A stretch of DNA of 64,000 bases from a virus, in the IMG/VR virus record IMGVR_UViG_3300029908_000007, positions 98,309-162,308 of that record. One strand, 5' to 3'. This document shows positions 55,681-62,886 of the stretch, one piece after another. Position numbers and translations under genes: made by a program. How positions within the stretch are numbered: position 1 is the stretch's first letter; the number at the start of each line of letters is the position of its first letter. The notes beneath the pieces are model-generated. The model saw only the letters and a program-made list of their open reading frames with translations, searched no databases and was not told where the DNA came from.

Positions 55681-56280
55681 TCTAATGGGAAAATCTTTTA
55701 AGTCCTGGTCTCCTAGGATATAACAACGGTTGTGCGCGGGGACTTCGAGATAAGCTTTTCTCAGCTCTTCCAGATTGGATTTGGAGGGATCCAGGATGTA
55801 GCTATGGTAGGCGTCAAAACAGATTTCAGAAGCCGATTTATTACCTAGTCCGACGTGAACCGCGTCTAAAACGGCTTTGACGAAGTCGGCTTGGGTTATC
55901 CATTTATGAGCAAACATCAGACCGCCGTCTTTTCGTAAGGTCTTGGCCTGCGTGAATACAAAGCCTTGATCGCCGATCCTAACTTCGGTTCCATCGGGGA
56001 CGTCTATGGTAATCCAGCCCGAAGACGTTTTAGCCAAAAATTCGGCTTTATCCATTGGCCCCCAACATTCGATGCCGCCGCCTTCGAAGACTTTAAGAGT
56101 GGTTAGGTAGTAGTTCGTGTTATGGATAAAACAGTAGGTTTCAAAGATACAGTCTTTACCGGGATAGTAGTATATCACAAATCTAACTATTGCTGGTAAA
56201 ACGACAAAAGTGACAAATGTTGGGTTCCGTAAATTTTCCGGAACAGGTGTAATGGTTGGAAGCGGCAGCGCTAGTCCCAT
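55663..56280 (-). CDS. Hypothetical protein
   Basis: A 205-aa protein. The N-terminal ~45 residues are hydrophobic/Pro-rich (MGLALPLPTITPVPEN; FVTFVVLPAIVRFVIYY), the rest alpha/beta with WGPMDKAEFLAKTSSGWITIDVP. It overlaps the HNH gene by 10 bp. Not recognised. Confidence 0.5.
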   Translation of the reverse strand: MGLALPLPTITPVPENLRNPTFVTFVVLPAIVRFVIYYYPGKDCIFETYCFIHNTNYYLTTLKVFEGGGIECWGPMDKAEFLAKTSSGWITIDVPDGTEVRIGDQGFVFTQAKTLRKDGGLMFAHKWITQADFVKAVLDAVHVGLGNKSASEICFDAYHSYILDPSKSNLEELRKAYLEVPAHNRCYILGDQDLKDFPIRDVLGL

Positions 56281-57284
56281 ATGGTACAGGGGGCTGTAGG
56301 TTTGGGGGCTGGAGCGGGATTAAGGAATTTATTAATATCAAAAAATTCAGAAGGAATATTGGCGTTTTTCTTCAGGTTATCTGCACATAGTATGGGACGT
56401 AAATTAGTGTAATGTAAAGCTTTTAGATAAGCTTCAGAGCTGTGATCATAGGCTTTACTTATGGGATAGTAGTGATCTAGATGCCATAAAGTTCCGTGGT
56501 TATCCCAGGTCATTCCATTTACAAATTGTTTTTCTAAATACTTCCTTAAGTCCGTGTTAGTACAACCGATTTTATCATTAAACCTTTCGTTGTCAGCAAA
56601 TAAAAATTGTCTCAAAGAAGCTCTGGCGGCATTGAAAAATTTATCACGATTAATCCTCGTGGGGTTATATCTGCAAGTACTACAAATGAGTCCGTTATTT
56701 CCGGTATCGGTTTTAAACAAATCTAGGGATAATTCTTGGTTGCAGTGTTTACAAAATCTATGACCATCCTTGGGAGTGATTAGGGGCTTCCTGTCTCTAT
56801 GGCTTTCTGGAAGTCTCGTCAACGACTGTACGAAAGTACCCATGGCCATAGCTCGTTCCCAAAACTCAGCTCTGCGATCTCTGTGAGTCTTTTTAGGAGA
56901 CTTACGGGACTTGGGAAGGGGTGGCAGTCCGTTTCTCTTACGGCGGTGTCCTTCAGCCCTACAGGGCTTGCATTTGGAATAATATTGAGGATAGCCTTTC
57001 TTAGTCCAATTGGCAATGGTAAAATCGTCGATGGGCTTCTCTAGACCACAATGGCCCTGGCATTCTCTACGTGTTAAAACTTTTGCTTTTTTAAACTTAG
57101 GAAGCTTTTTGAGGATCCAAAGGCTTTTTCGATTCTTTAAACGCTTTTCGGCTTTCTTGAGTTCGACTTTCTCCTTACGCCTCTGAGCAACTCTTATGGG
57201 ACGCATACGGTCTTCTAGGCGGCAATAGTCGCAATATAGACCCGCTTCTACTATTCCCCTACATTTACGACATAGCTTCTTCAT
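56271..57284 (-). CDS. HNH endonuclease with several zinc knuckles
   Basis: A 337-aa protein. Zinc elements: CRKCRG/CDYC (4-21), a C-x-x-x-C ... C-x-x-C element (~75-107), and CKHC/CSTC (~175-200). Basic linker regions between. The HNH core near the C-terminus is WHLDHYYPISKA ... HYTNLRPILCADNLKKN, typical of phage HNH nucleases. TGATATA lies 9 nt before the ATG. Probably a homing nuclease or an HNH involved in DNA processing. Confidence 0.75.
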   Translation of the reverse strand: MKKLCRKCRGIVEAGLYCDYCRLEDRMRPIRVAQRRKEKVELKKAEKRLKNRKSLWILKKLPKFKKAKVLTRRECQGHCGLEKPIDDFTIANWTKKGYPQYYSKCKPCRAEGHRRKRNGLPPLPKSRKSPKKTHRDRRAEFWERAMAMGTFVQSLTRLPESHRDRKPLITPKDGHRFCKHCNQELSLDLFKTDTGNNGLICSTCRYNPTRINRDKFFNAARASLRQFLFADNERFNDKIGCTNTDLRKYLEKQFVNGMTWDNHGTLWHLDHYYPISKAYDHSSEAYLKALHYTNLRPILCADNLKKNANIPSEFFDINKFLNPAPAPKPTAPCTIWD

Positions 57285-58152
57285 AGCTTCTATATATCAA
57301 AGAGAAAGGTGCCCATCGTGGTAATCATTGGATTTTTGTAAAAAAAATTTTAAAAATTGACATGCTATATTAAGAGAAAATCCTATGGAAAAAAATTTTA
57401 GAAATTATAAAGTAATTGCATTTGTTACATAATAGGGTTGAACCATGCGACCTAATAGGGATTCACCGATAAACGATTTTGCTGACTAATCATCAATGTA
57501 TTCAATGACTTACACATGTGTCGTATCCGCGCAGGTGTCAACTTGATTGATAGCAGACTAACGCGCTGATACTGTTAGACTATTCGCGTTGACAATTATC
57601 GTCACTTCGGACGCCTAACCTAGGCCATAACAGACATGGGCCTTAACAATTAGGGGAATGCGGGCGCGGTATCGGATTGACTCCGCATGGTGGAATAGAC
57701 GGAATTGATAGATTGACGTGATATTGAATAGATAGGGAGATCTCGTCTAGGTTTAGTACATGTTTGGTTTTAACATTTTGTAACGTATTGAGGATTGACC
57801 GGGGATATCGGACGCACAAATGCCCTAGACCGATGCGGACTAAGGCGATTGTTAAGGTTTTAAAATCTATTGTAAACGACTCCTATTAAATCGCATATAA
57901 CGCATGCCAGCGCATTAAGTTGCTTTTAATAGATAGCCTATAGGTAAAGATTGTAGGGACTAAGAGGAAAAGTGAAAACGAAAAGCGAATTGCTGAGTAA
58001 TTCTATGTGGTTAACGTCTTCAAAGGCCTACCGGCCACGTCCGACGATCTTTTAGACGCTGTAAACACCATATACAGCGTTTTTGCCATGTTTTGCCATG
58101 CCCTACGCTATAACGTTCCCTGTCATGGTATCTGCCTTGCATCATAGAAGTC
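57285..58152. other. Gene-free 870-bp region at the strand switch, rich in TTGAC
   Basis: No open frame over about 20 codons has a credible start. The plus strand carries TTGAC five times (57357, about 57589, 57676, 57712 and 57794), the AATCTTTA core (57945-57952) and several AT-rich stretches. It separates the minus-strand operons from the plus-strand right end. It may hold divergent promoters, small RNAs or a replication origin; I cannot decide. Confidence 0.5.
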
Positions 58153-58647
58153 ATGAAAACCCATTTTGAAACCGAAACCTGCTCTAGATGTCATGGAAGC
58201 GGCAAATATAGTTACTGCGAGCGTTTCGCCGATATCTGTTTTAAGTGCGGCGGCGCGAAAGTCGTTTTGACTAGTCGCGGCGCCGCTGCTAAGGCCTACC
58301 TTGAAAACCTATGTTCTAAGCCCGCTAGTGCGTTACAGGTAGGCGAGCGCGTCTTAGTCCATGGCATGACCTTGGGCGGTACGCTATTCAGCTATATCGC
58401 CACGGTTACATCAATTGAAGTCGACGCCGCCGATCCCTGTATTAGTACTAGCTTCATTGGACCCAGAAACCGCTATATTGAAGTAACGACTTCGCATCCC
58501 AAGTACGGCGAAAACCGTCAAGGCGTTTATAACAGTGATTTCCGAATGTATCCCGCTAATAATGAAAAATTAATAGCCAAGGCCTTGGAGTATCAATCCA
58601 GCCTGACTAAAAAAGGAGTTCCCAAGAAGTCTCGAAAAACCGCTTAA
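58153..58647 (+). CDS. Phage protein with DnaJ-type zinc finger
   Basis: A 164-aa protein. CSRCHGSGKYS and CFKCGGAK (about 10-37) form a two-C-x-x-C zinc domain of the DnaJ central type. The rest contains a beta domain (LQVGERVLVHGMT, IATVTSIEV) and a basic C-terminus. Frequent in large phages; role unknown. Confidence 0.65.
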   Translation: MKTHFETETCSRCHGSGKYSYCERFADICFKCGGAKVVLTSRGAAAKAYLENLCSKPASALQVGERVLVHGMTLGGTLFSYIATVTSIEVDAADPCISTSFIGPRNRYIEVTTSHPKYGENRQGVYNSDFRMYPANNEKLIAKALEYQSSLTKKGVPKKSRKTA

Positions 58648-58979
58648 ACGTTTTTCATTCCTTGCATCTCCTCTGTTTTGCCTATAATGAGAAACACTAG
58701 GGCCCAGTCTTGACGCCTAGACTTGACGCATGACTCCGGGCCCTAACGCCGTCGACTGACTCCTATTGATATACCCTTGACCGATCCGCGCCCAGTCAAG
58801 CCTTACTGTTTAAGCCCTTGACGCTGTACTGACAATTGACGACTTTTAAAACTCCGATTTCAATTGTTTCAAGTACTTGCGAAAAGTGTTAACAATTGCC
58901 TGTAACTGCCTGATATATAACGCGGAAACCAGCTAGCGCTGGCGAGCATTATACAACTATTTGAATAGACTGGGATTAA
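58648..58979 (+). promoter_or_regulatory. Gene-free region with a promoter and five TTGAC repeats
   Basis: TTGCAT (58662-58667), 15 bp, TATAAT (58683-58688) is a plausible plus-strand promoter. Downstream, TTGAC occurs five times in about 130 bp (cTTGACgc three times). Clustered direct repeats could be -35 boxes or protein-binding iterons. No gene seen. Confidence 0.45.
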
Positions 58980-59165
58980 TTGATTATTTCAGCCTTGGCA
59001 TGTTTAGTGTACTATAGTCTGGTAGGACTGCAAATTGGATCATTTAAATTTGTGGGCATTAAACAAGGCGCGACCGGCGAATATTTGCAGATAGGTTGCC
59101 ACAAAATCTTGATCAGTGAAGTCGAAAAGGTTTTAGGCTCGGAAAACGTGGTTAGAATTACTTAA
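58980..59165 (+). CDS. Small protein with uncertain start
   Basis: An open frame of 61 codons from a TTG at 58980. The C-terminal ~40 residues (FKFVGIKQGATGEYLQIGCH) look like a real small beta domain, but a promoter-like CTATAGTCTGGTA (59011-59024) lies within the upstream part, so translation may begin later, at a GTG. Role unknown. Confidence 0.4.
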   Translation: MIISALACLVYYSLVGLQIGSFKFVGIKQGATGEYLQIGCHKILISEVEKVLGSENVVRIT

Positions 59166-59187
59166 CCCATTGTATTGAAAGGAAATT

Positions 59188-59862
59188 ATGTTAAACCAAG
59201 TCAAGTCTGTTATTAGTATTGAAAACCTTGTTAAGGAATTAAGCCCTAGGGGGAATGGGAAAACCATTAAGTCAAATAAACCTAAAAACGGTATTCACGC
59301 CTATGTCTGGCGCATGGCTCGGTTTTATGGCGGTATCGATACCTGTATTCCCATGACTGCTAATTGGGATTTACATACCGGGATAGAAGAGACTTTCGGA
59401 GTGAAGTACTATACCAGTATTAAGGACGAAAACGGCCTATCTGTTAAGGGTTACAGCGACAATGAGATATGCGCATGGCTTGACGGAGTCGCAAAACAAG
59501 TACTAGGTGCAATGGGCTTGGGTCCGATGCGATTGACGGTTAACCCGGATGAAACACTAGTTCTAACTGGCCGTCAAAACAGTATGGATGGAATCGCGGT
59601 AGGCGCAATGGTTGCTAAAGTCAATACCTTGGATAAACTAACACTCGCCATTGTCTATCATGGTGCCCGACTTCAACCCTATGGCGCGTCAATTGAGTCT
59701 TGGCGAGTCGTGAAGTCTGGCATTGATTTAGCCAAACTAGAGTCAATCGGCCTAGGCGAATTGCGCAAAACCGTTGTTTTGAAAAATGGGGGAAGCATTA
59801 ATGGATCGATTGACGCATGGCTTGACTTGCATCAAGAGATATTGAAAACCGATGCGGCGTGA
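59188..59862 (+). CDS. Hypothetical protein
   Basis: A 224-aa protein with AAGGA upstream. Alpha/beta, with WRMARFYGGIDTCIPMTANW and RQNSMDGIAVGAMVAKVN. No family recognised. Followed by a strong terminator hairpin, so it ends a transcription unit. Confidence 0.6.
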   Translation: MLNQVKSVISIENLVKELSPRGNGKTIKSNKPKNGIHAYVWRMARFYGGIDTCIPMTANWDLHTGIEETFGVKYYTSIKDENGLSVKGYSDNEICAWLDGVAKQVLGAMGLGPMRLTVNPDETLVLTGRQNSMDGIAVGAMVAKVNTLDKLTLAIVYHGARLQPYGASIESWRVVKSGIDLAKLESIGLGELRKTVVLKNGGSINGSIDAWLDLHQEILKTDAA

Positions 59863-59875
59863 GTTAACTTAGTAT

Positions 59876-59902
59876 GGGTCCGGGTATCTGCCCGGGCCCT
59901 TT
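59876..59902 (+). terminator. Intrinsic terminator GGGTCCGGG-TATCTG-CCCGGGCCC-TTT
   Basis: A 9-bp stem (one G-T pair) with a 6-nt loop followed by TTT, 14 bp after the 59862 stop. Confidence 0.65.
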
Positions 59903-59910
59903 CGCCATTG

Positions 59911-59966
59911 CCCTTGGGTCCCTGCCCTTGGGTCCCTGCCCTTGGGTCCCTGCGGCGGCGGCGGCG
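59911..59966 (+). repeat. Three perfect 14-bp direct repeats and a CGG run
   Basis: CCCTTGGGTCCCTG occurs three times in tandem (59911-59952) and is followed directly by a CGG-type run to 59966. It is noncoding and GC-rich in a moderate-GC region. Confidence 0.7.
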
Positions 59967-59975
59967 ACCCCCACC

Positions 59976-59991
59976 GTGTCAGGCCTGACAC
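59976..59991. promoter_or_regulatory. Perfect 16-bp palindrome GTGTCAGGCCTGACAC
   Basis: A fully symmetric 8+8 dyad in the gap between two plus-strand genes, about 155 bp upstream of the cold-shock gene. It is a likely dimeric repressor operator, or a hairpin. Confidence 0.45.
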
Positions 59992-60146
59992 ATCCCTGCG
60001 TCCGATCTACCCTATTCCCAGCCTACTGCCCAACAAATTGACGGCGACTAATAGTTATACGCTTTCCAAGTAGCAATTCCCCAATAATATCAACTAAACC
60101 ACGCTGGCACCGATTCTGCAATATACTATTCCAAGAGGTACTAGAT

Positions 60147-60380
60147 ATGAAAACAGTAAATGGTAAAGTAAAATGGTTTAACTCGTCGAAAGGATATGGC
60201 TTCATTGACTCCGAAGGCACTGGTGAACACATTGACATTTTTGTTCACTATACCGCTATAGCTGGCGAAGGCTACAAGGAATTGCAGGAAGGCGAAGTTG
60301 TGACTTTCGACTTGCTAGACGGGCCAAAGGGTCCCCAGGCTTTGAACGTGGTTAGACAAGGCTCGGCACTGACGGCCTAA
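60147..60380 (+). CDS. Cold-shock domain protein (CspA family)
   Basis: A 77-aa single cold-shock domain: [16 protein letters not shown] (RNP1 KGYGF) and DIFVHYTAI (RNP2). Binds single-stranded RNA/DNA and acts as an RNA chaperone or antiterminator; a phage copy may aid expression or alter host RNA. AGAGG precedes the ATG, and a terminator-like hairpin follows. Confidence 0.9.
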   Translation: MKTVNGKVKWFNSSKGYGFIDSEGTGEHIDIFVHYTAIAGEGYKELQEGEVVTFDLLDGPKGPQALNVVRQGSALTA

Positions 60381-60392
60381 AAGGGATAGGGT

Positions 60393-60417
60393 GGGGTAGG
60401 GTTAAATCCCCTACCCC
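60393..60417 (+). terminator. Hairpin GGGGTAGGG/CCCTACCCC after the cold-shock gene
   Basis: A perfect 9-bp stem with a 7-nt loop, 13 bp after the stop codon. The following bases are TCAAAATTGAG, so the T run is poor. Confidence 0.5.
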
Positions 60418-60474
60418 TCAAAATTGAGTTTCTAAAAGTGTTTTTTTCTGAAAGTGTTTTTTAGGAAGGACTAT

Positions 60475-60576
60475 ATGAGCTTCGCCATGATCTTAGCTAT
60501 AACCTTGGTAGGCCTGACTGACTTGTTGATCCTTTCGATCAGAGTCAACGGTGGGATTGGAGATTATTATGCTTAA
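60475..60576 (+). CDS. Tiny membrane protein
   Basis: A 33-aa frame MSFAMILAITLVGLTDLLIL, one helix, with GGAAGG upstream. Its stop overlaps the repeat-protein start by 8 bp, suggesting coupling. Confidence 0.45.
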   Translation: MSFAMILAITLVGLTDLLILSIRVNGGIGDYYA

Positions 60577-61189
60577 ATATAAATTACGACTTGATCTTAA
60601 ACTCAAACTAGGCTTTGTGACTCTATTTAGGATCGAGCGCATATCCAACGGAGAATTGGGCGGATACATTGAAAAAGAAAGTAACCTAAGTCAAGAAGGC
60701 TCGGCTTGGGTATACGGCGAGGCTCGGGTATACGGCTCGGCTCAGGTATCCGGCTCGGCTCAGGTATACGGCTCGGCTTGGGTATACGGCTCGGCTCAGG
60801 TATCCGGCTCGGCTCAGGTATACGGCTCGGCTTGGGTATACGGCTCGGCTCGGGTATACGGCTCGGCTCGGGTATACGGCTCGGCTCAGGTATACGGCTC
60901 GGCTCGGGTATACGGCTCGGCTCGGGTATACGGCTCGGCTCAGGTATCCGGCTCGGCTCGAATAGAAAATATTGAAGAAATTGTTAACTTTGTAATTGCA
61001 ATGAGTTTTTCTATAACAATTACACCAGACAATATCGCCATTGGCTGTCAGTTAAAAACTAGAAAGGAATGGTTTAAGGTTACTAAAAAACAGGCAATTG
61101 AAATGGGCTTGAAATCCGAATTATATCCGCATTACAAACAATTGCTTAAAACAGGTATGGCAATGGTGCCAGCTAGAAAAGGTAAATAA
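60569..61189 (+). CDS. Hexapeptide-repeat (beta-solenoid) protein with 18-bp DNA repeats
   Basis: The ATG at 60569 (after GGAG) gives 206 aa. After ~43 residues comes GSAWVY/GSAQVS/GSARVY repeated 14 times (~44-127), then a ~78-residue C-terminal domain. G-S-A-x-V-Y/S with period six fits a left-handed beta-helix or related solenoid. The repeats are near-identical at DNA level (60698-60949), so they are young and probably vary in number. Similar phage proteins are of unknown function. Confidence 0.7.
   Translation: MLKYKLRLDLKLKLGFVTLFRIERISNGELGGYIEKESNLSQEGSAWVYGEARVYGSAQVSGSAQVYGSAWVYGSAQVSGSAQVYGSAWVYGSARVYGSARVYGSAQVYGSARVYGSARVYGSAQVSGSARIENIEEIVNFVIAMSFSITITPDNIAIGCQLKTRKEWFKVTKKQAIEMGLKSELYPHYKQLLKTGMAMVPARKGK
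60698..60949 (+). repeat. Tandem repeat, 18-bp unit, 14 copies
   Basis: Units such as GGCTCGGCTCAGGTATAC differ at only two or three positions (CAG/CGG/TTGG, TATAC/TATCC). In-frame, within the hexapeptide-repeat gene. Confidence 0.9.
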
Positions 61190-61190
61190 T

Positions 61191-61355
61191 ATGCAAATTA
61201 AAATGTATGACGATATTCAGTTAATGACCGGACAAGGCGAGGAGTGGCTTTTAAACCGGCTGGGTTGCCATGTCATGATCTTTTTTGACGGCAATTTGAG
61301 GAAAGATGGAAGCGGCAACGACGACGTGACTCTGACTAACTACTGCGATGCTTGA
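61191..61355 (+). CDS. Small hypothetical protein
   Basis: A 54-aa frame MQIKMYDDIQLMTGQGEEWL, with DGNLRKDGSGND at the end. It starts one base after the repeat protein's stop. Unknown. Confidence 0.5.
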   Translation: MQIKMYDDIQLMTGQGEEWLLNRLGCHVMIFFDGNLRKDGSGNDDVTLTNYCDA

Positions 61356-61377
61356 TTTCTGGCCTATCCCAATACGG

Positions 61378-61430
61378 TAACCCCTAGTCGTTTGCGCTGT
61401 TCTGCGCGTTCTAAAAGCGATTAGGGGTTA
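61378..61430. terminator. Bidirectional hairpin TAACCCCTAGTCG/CGATTAGGGGTTA
   Basis: A 13-bp stem (one mismatch) with a 27-nt loop between the convergent genes ending at 61355 and 61433. Suitable as a two-way terminator. Confidence 0.5.
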
Positions 61431-61432
61431 TT

Positions 61433-61615
61433 TCAATAGATTAGGCATTTTATTGCCCTTCTAGTCTTACCTTCTGGTGTGCCATTCAATTCTACACTAC
61501 GCGCATTTATACATGTTTTGCATCGCGCCGTCGCACCGTCCCGAACATACTTGCTTTTATGAAACAGAGTTAAACTTTTGATTTCTTTACAAGTTTTACA
61601 TTGTTTGGATTGCAT
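61433..61615 (-). CDS. Small zinc-ribbon protein (HNH-type N-terminal module)
   Basis: The ATG at 61615, after GAAGG, gives 60 aa: CKTCKEIKSLTLFHKSKYVRDG and CKTCINARS. This C-x-x-C ... C-x-x-C module is the usual N-terminal finger of phage HNH/endonuclease VII proteins, but no nuclease domain follows; it may be a remnant or a free-standing finger. Its start and RBS lie inside a large inverted repeat. Confidence 0.55.
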   Translation of the reverse strand: MQSKQCKTCKEIKSLTLFHKSKYVRDGATARCKTCINARSVELNGTPEGKTRRAIKCLIY

Positions 61616-61616
61616 G

Positions 61617-61683
61617 AGACCTTCCATCCCTTACGATAGGTTAATTGCTAACCTACCGTCCTTGCGCAAGGGATGGAAGGTCT
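61617..61683. repeat. 16-bp perfect inverted repeat with nested hairpins over a start region
   Basis: AGACCTTCCATCCCTT (61617-61632) pairs with AAGGGATGGAAGGTCT (61668-61683). Inside, TAGGTTA-ATTGC-TAACCTA and CCTTGCGCAAGG form further dyads. The 3' arm on the minus strand contains the ribosome binding site of the 61615 gene, so the fold would hide it. Confidence 0.6.
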
Positions 61684-61703
61684 AACGATTGTCTTATATC
61701 ATA

Positions 61704-61722
61704 AACTCGTATAACTTTTATA
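61704..61722. promoter_or_regulatory. Dyad TCGTATAA-CTT-TTATACGA
   Basis: A perfect 8-bp inverted repeat with a 3-bp centre, close to a minus-strand TGATATA (61695-61701), in the gap between the zinc-ribbon and HicA genes. Likely an operator of a small regulator. Position may be off by one or two bases. Confidence 0.4.
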
Positions 61723-61845
61723 CGATATGACAATTTAGGGCATTTTAATTGCCAATTATTGTCACTATTTCTATAGAAAACCTTATATTGATTTATGGCT
61801 GGCATGGGCATTGCTATATAGTCTGGTATAAGAGGAGATTAAAAG

Positions 61846-62031
61846 ATGTTCACCACAATGAAATTAAGGGCAGTAGTTAAAGAAATCGAAAAAGCAGGTT
61901 TTGTTTTAATCCGTAATAGTACACACAAAGTCTATCAAAAAGGAGAAGTCGTCGTTATGGTCCCTCATAGTTCAACTATTTCCCCTGGAACGGTTCATGG
62001 CATTTTTAAGGCCATTAAGAAAGCGGCATAG
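61846..62031 (+). CDS. HicA-like mRNA interferase toxin (orphan)
   Basis: A 61-aa protein with the HicA/YcfA fold pattern: LRAVVKEIEKAGFVLIRN, then H27 in STHKVYQKG (the usual catalytic His of HicA is in G-S-H; here T-H), VVVMVPHSS and SPGTVHGIFKAI. HicA binds and cleaves mRNA. GGAG precedes the ATG. No HicB antitoxin follows, only a 42-aa unrelated frame. It may be silenced, serve as an antitoxin-independent host factor, or be a non-toxic RNA-binding relative. Confidence 0.7.
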   Translation: MFTTMKLRAVVKEIEKAGFVLIRNSTHKVYQKGEVVVMVPHSSTISPGTVHGIFKAIKKAA

Positions 62032-62032
62032 T

Positions 62033-62161
62033 ATGTTAAGTGAAACAATGTTAGATGATATTATGGCGAATGAAGAAATCTGGTATGTCTCAAGTAGTGG
62101 CAATGCTTGGATTATTTCATATTACGATCTAATCGATAGACAACAAAGGAAAACTATATGA
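62033..62161 (+). CDS. Small hypothetical protein next to HicA
   Basis: A 42-aa frame MLSETMLDDIMANEEIWYVS. Starts one base after the HicA stop and ends with an ATGA overlap, so it is in the same operon. It lacks the HicB partial RNase H fold. Could be a new-type antitoxin; untested. Confidence 0.45.
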   Translation: MLSETMLDDIMANEEIWYVSSSGNAWIISYYDLIDRQQRKTI

Positions 62162-62697
62162 ACAAAACTATTAAGGCACTGAATAAGAAACTTGACTCGG
62201 CAAAGGCTGATATTGGTGAAATCGAAGCCAAGTTACAGCTGGCATGGGATAAGATTTTCGTCAAGAACAAAGCGATTAAGGAAGCCGTTATTAAGGTCGA
62301 GTCAAGTCAGGAGTATGGTTACAACGGCATTTATGAAGAGATATACTCATGGGTCCGTTTTGACGCCGCTGATTTCAAAGATTCAAAAGTGTTTTTTAAG
62401 AACTATATGCGGGAATACCATTTTATCGAAGTCGACTTCGACAACGACGCTTTGATGCTAAACCTGGGTCCTAATATCATTGTCTGCGATGACGGCTCGG
62501 TCTACGATCAAGACGCGAGGAAAACGATTTTGACCAAAGACGACTATAGAGACGACGACGGACAACTAGACTATGATCGGCGCAATGCGCTAATCGAAAA
62601 GTATATGGAAGAAACGGGTTGTTTCCCAGGAGTGTTTTCAATGGATCGATACGGCAATGTGTTCCCTGTTAAAACTCAGAAAGAAAAGGTGGCGTAA
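62158..62697 (+). CDS. Hypothetical protein
   Basis: A 179-aa protein: coiled-coil N-terminus (~1-50), then an acidic alpha/beta domain with many Asp/Tyr (FKDSKVFFKNYMREYHFIEV). AAAGGA upstream. Unknown. Confidence 0.55.
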   Translation: MNKTIKALNKKLDSAKADIGEIEAKLQLAWDKIFVKNKAIKEAVIKVESSQEYGYNGIYEEIYSWVRFDAADFKDSKVFFKNYMREYHFIEVDFDNDALMLNLGPNIIVCDDGSVYDQDARKTILTKDDYRDDDGQLDYDRRNALIEKYMEETGCFPGVFSMDRYGNVFPVKTQKEKVA

Positions 62698-62876
62698 TGA
62701 AAAAGAAAGAAGTCGAAAAGAAAATCGAAGCGGCGTACAAACGGCATGGGAACGGCGTGCAAATTCCAATGCTAGTTATTCCCCGGATATACAAGGCTGG
62801 GCAAGACGCCGCTGCGCTGGGCTTGGATATTGACGCCGCTGTGAAGGCTGCAATTGAAAACTACAGACTAAACTGA
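62697..62876 (+). CDS. Small basic-acidic helical protein
   Basis: A 59-aa frame MKKKEVEKKIEAAYKRHGNG, with helical DAAALGLDIDAAVKAAI. TAATG overlap with the upstream stop. Unknown. Confidence 0.5.
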   Translation: MKKKEVEKKIEAAYKRHGNGVQIPMLVIPRIYKAGQDAAALGLDIDAAVKAAIENYRLN

Positions 62877-62886
62877 GGAGAATCGT

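Noticed and set aside
57670-57760. tRNA-Leu-like start (GGTGGAATAGACGG)
   Set aside because: No T-arm, no acceptor stem and no anticodon loop can be drawn downstream.
60698-60949. CRISPR array
   Set aside because: The 18-bp units are contiguous with no spacers and stay in frame in a coding gene; the same holds for 63755-64000.
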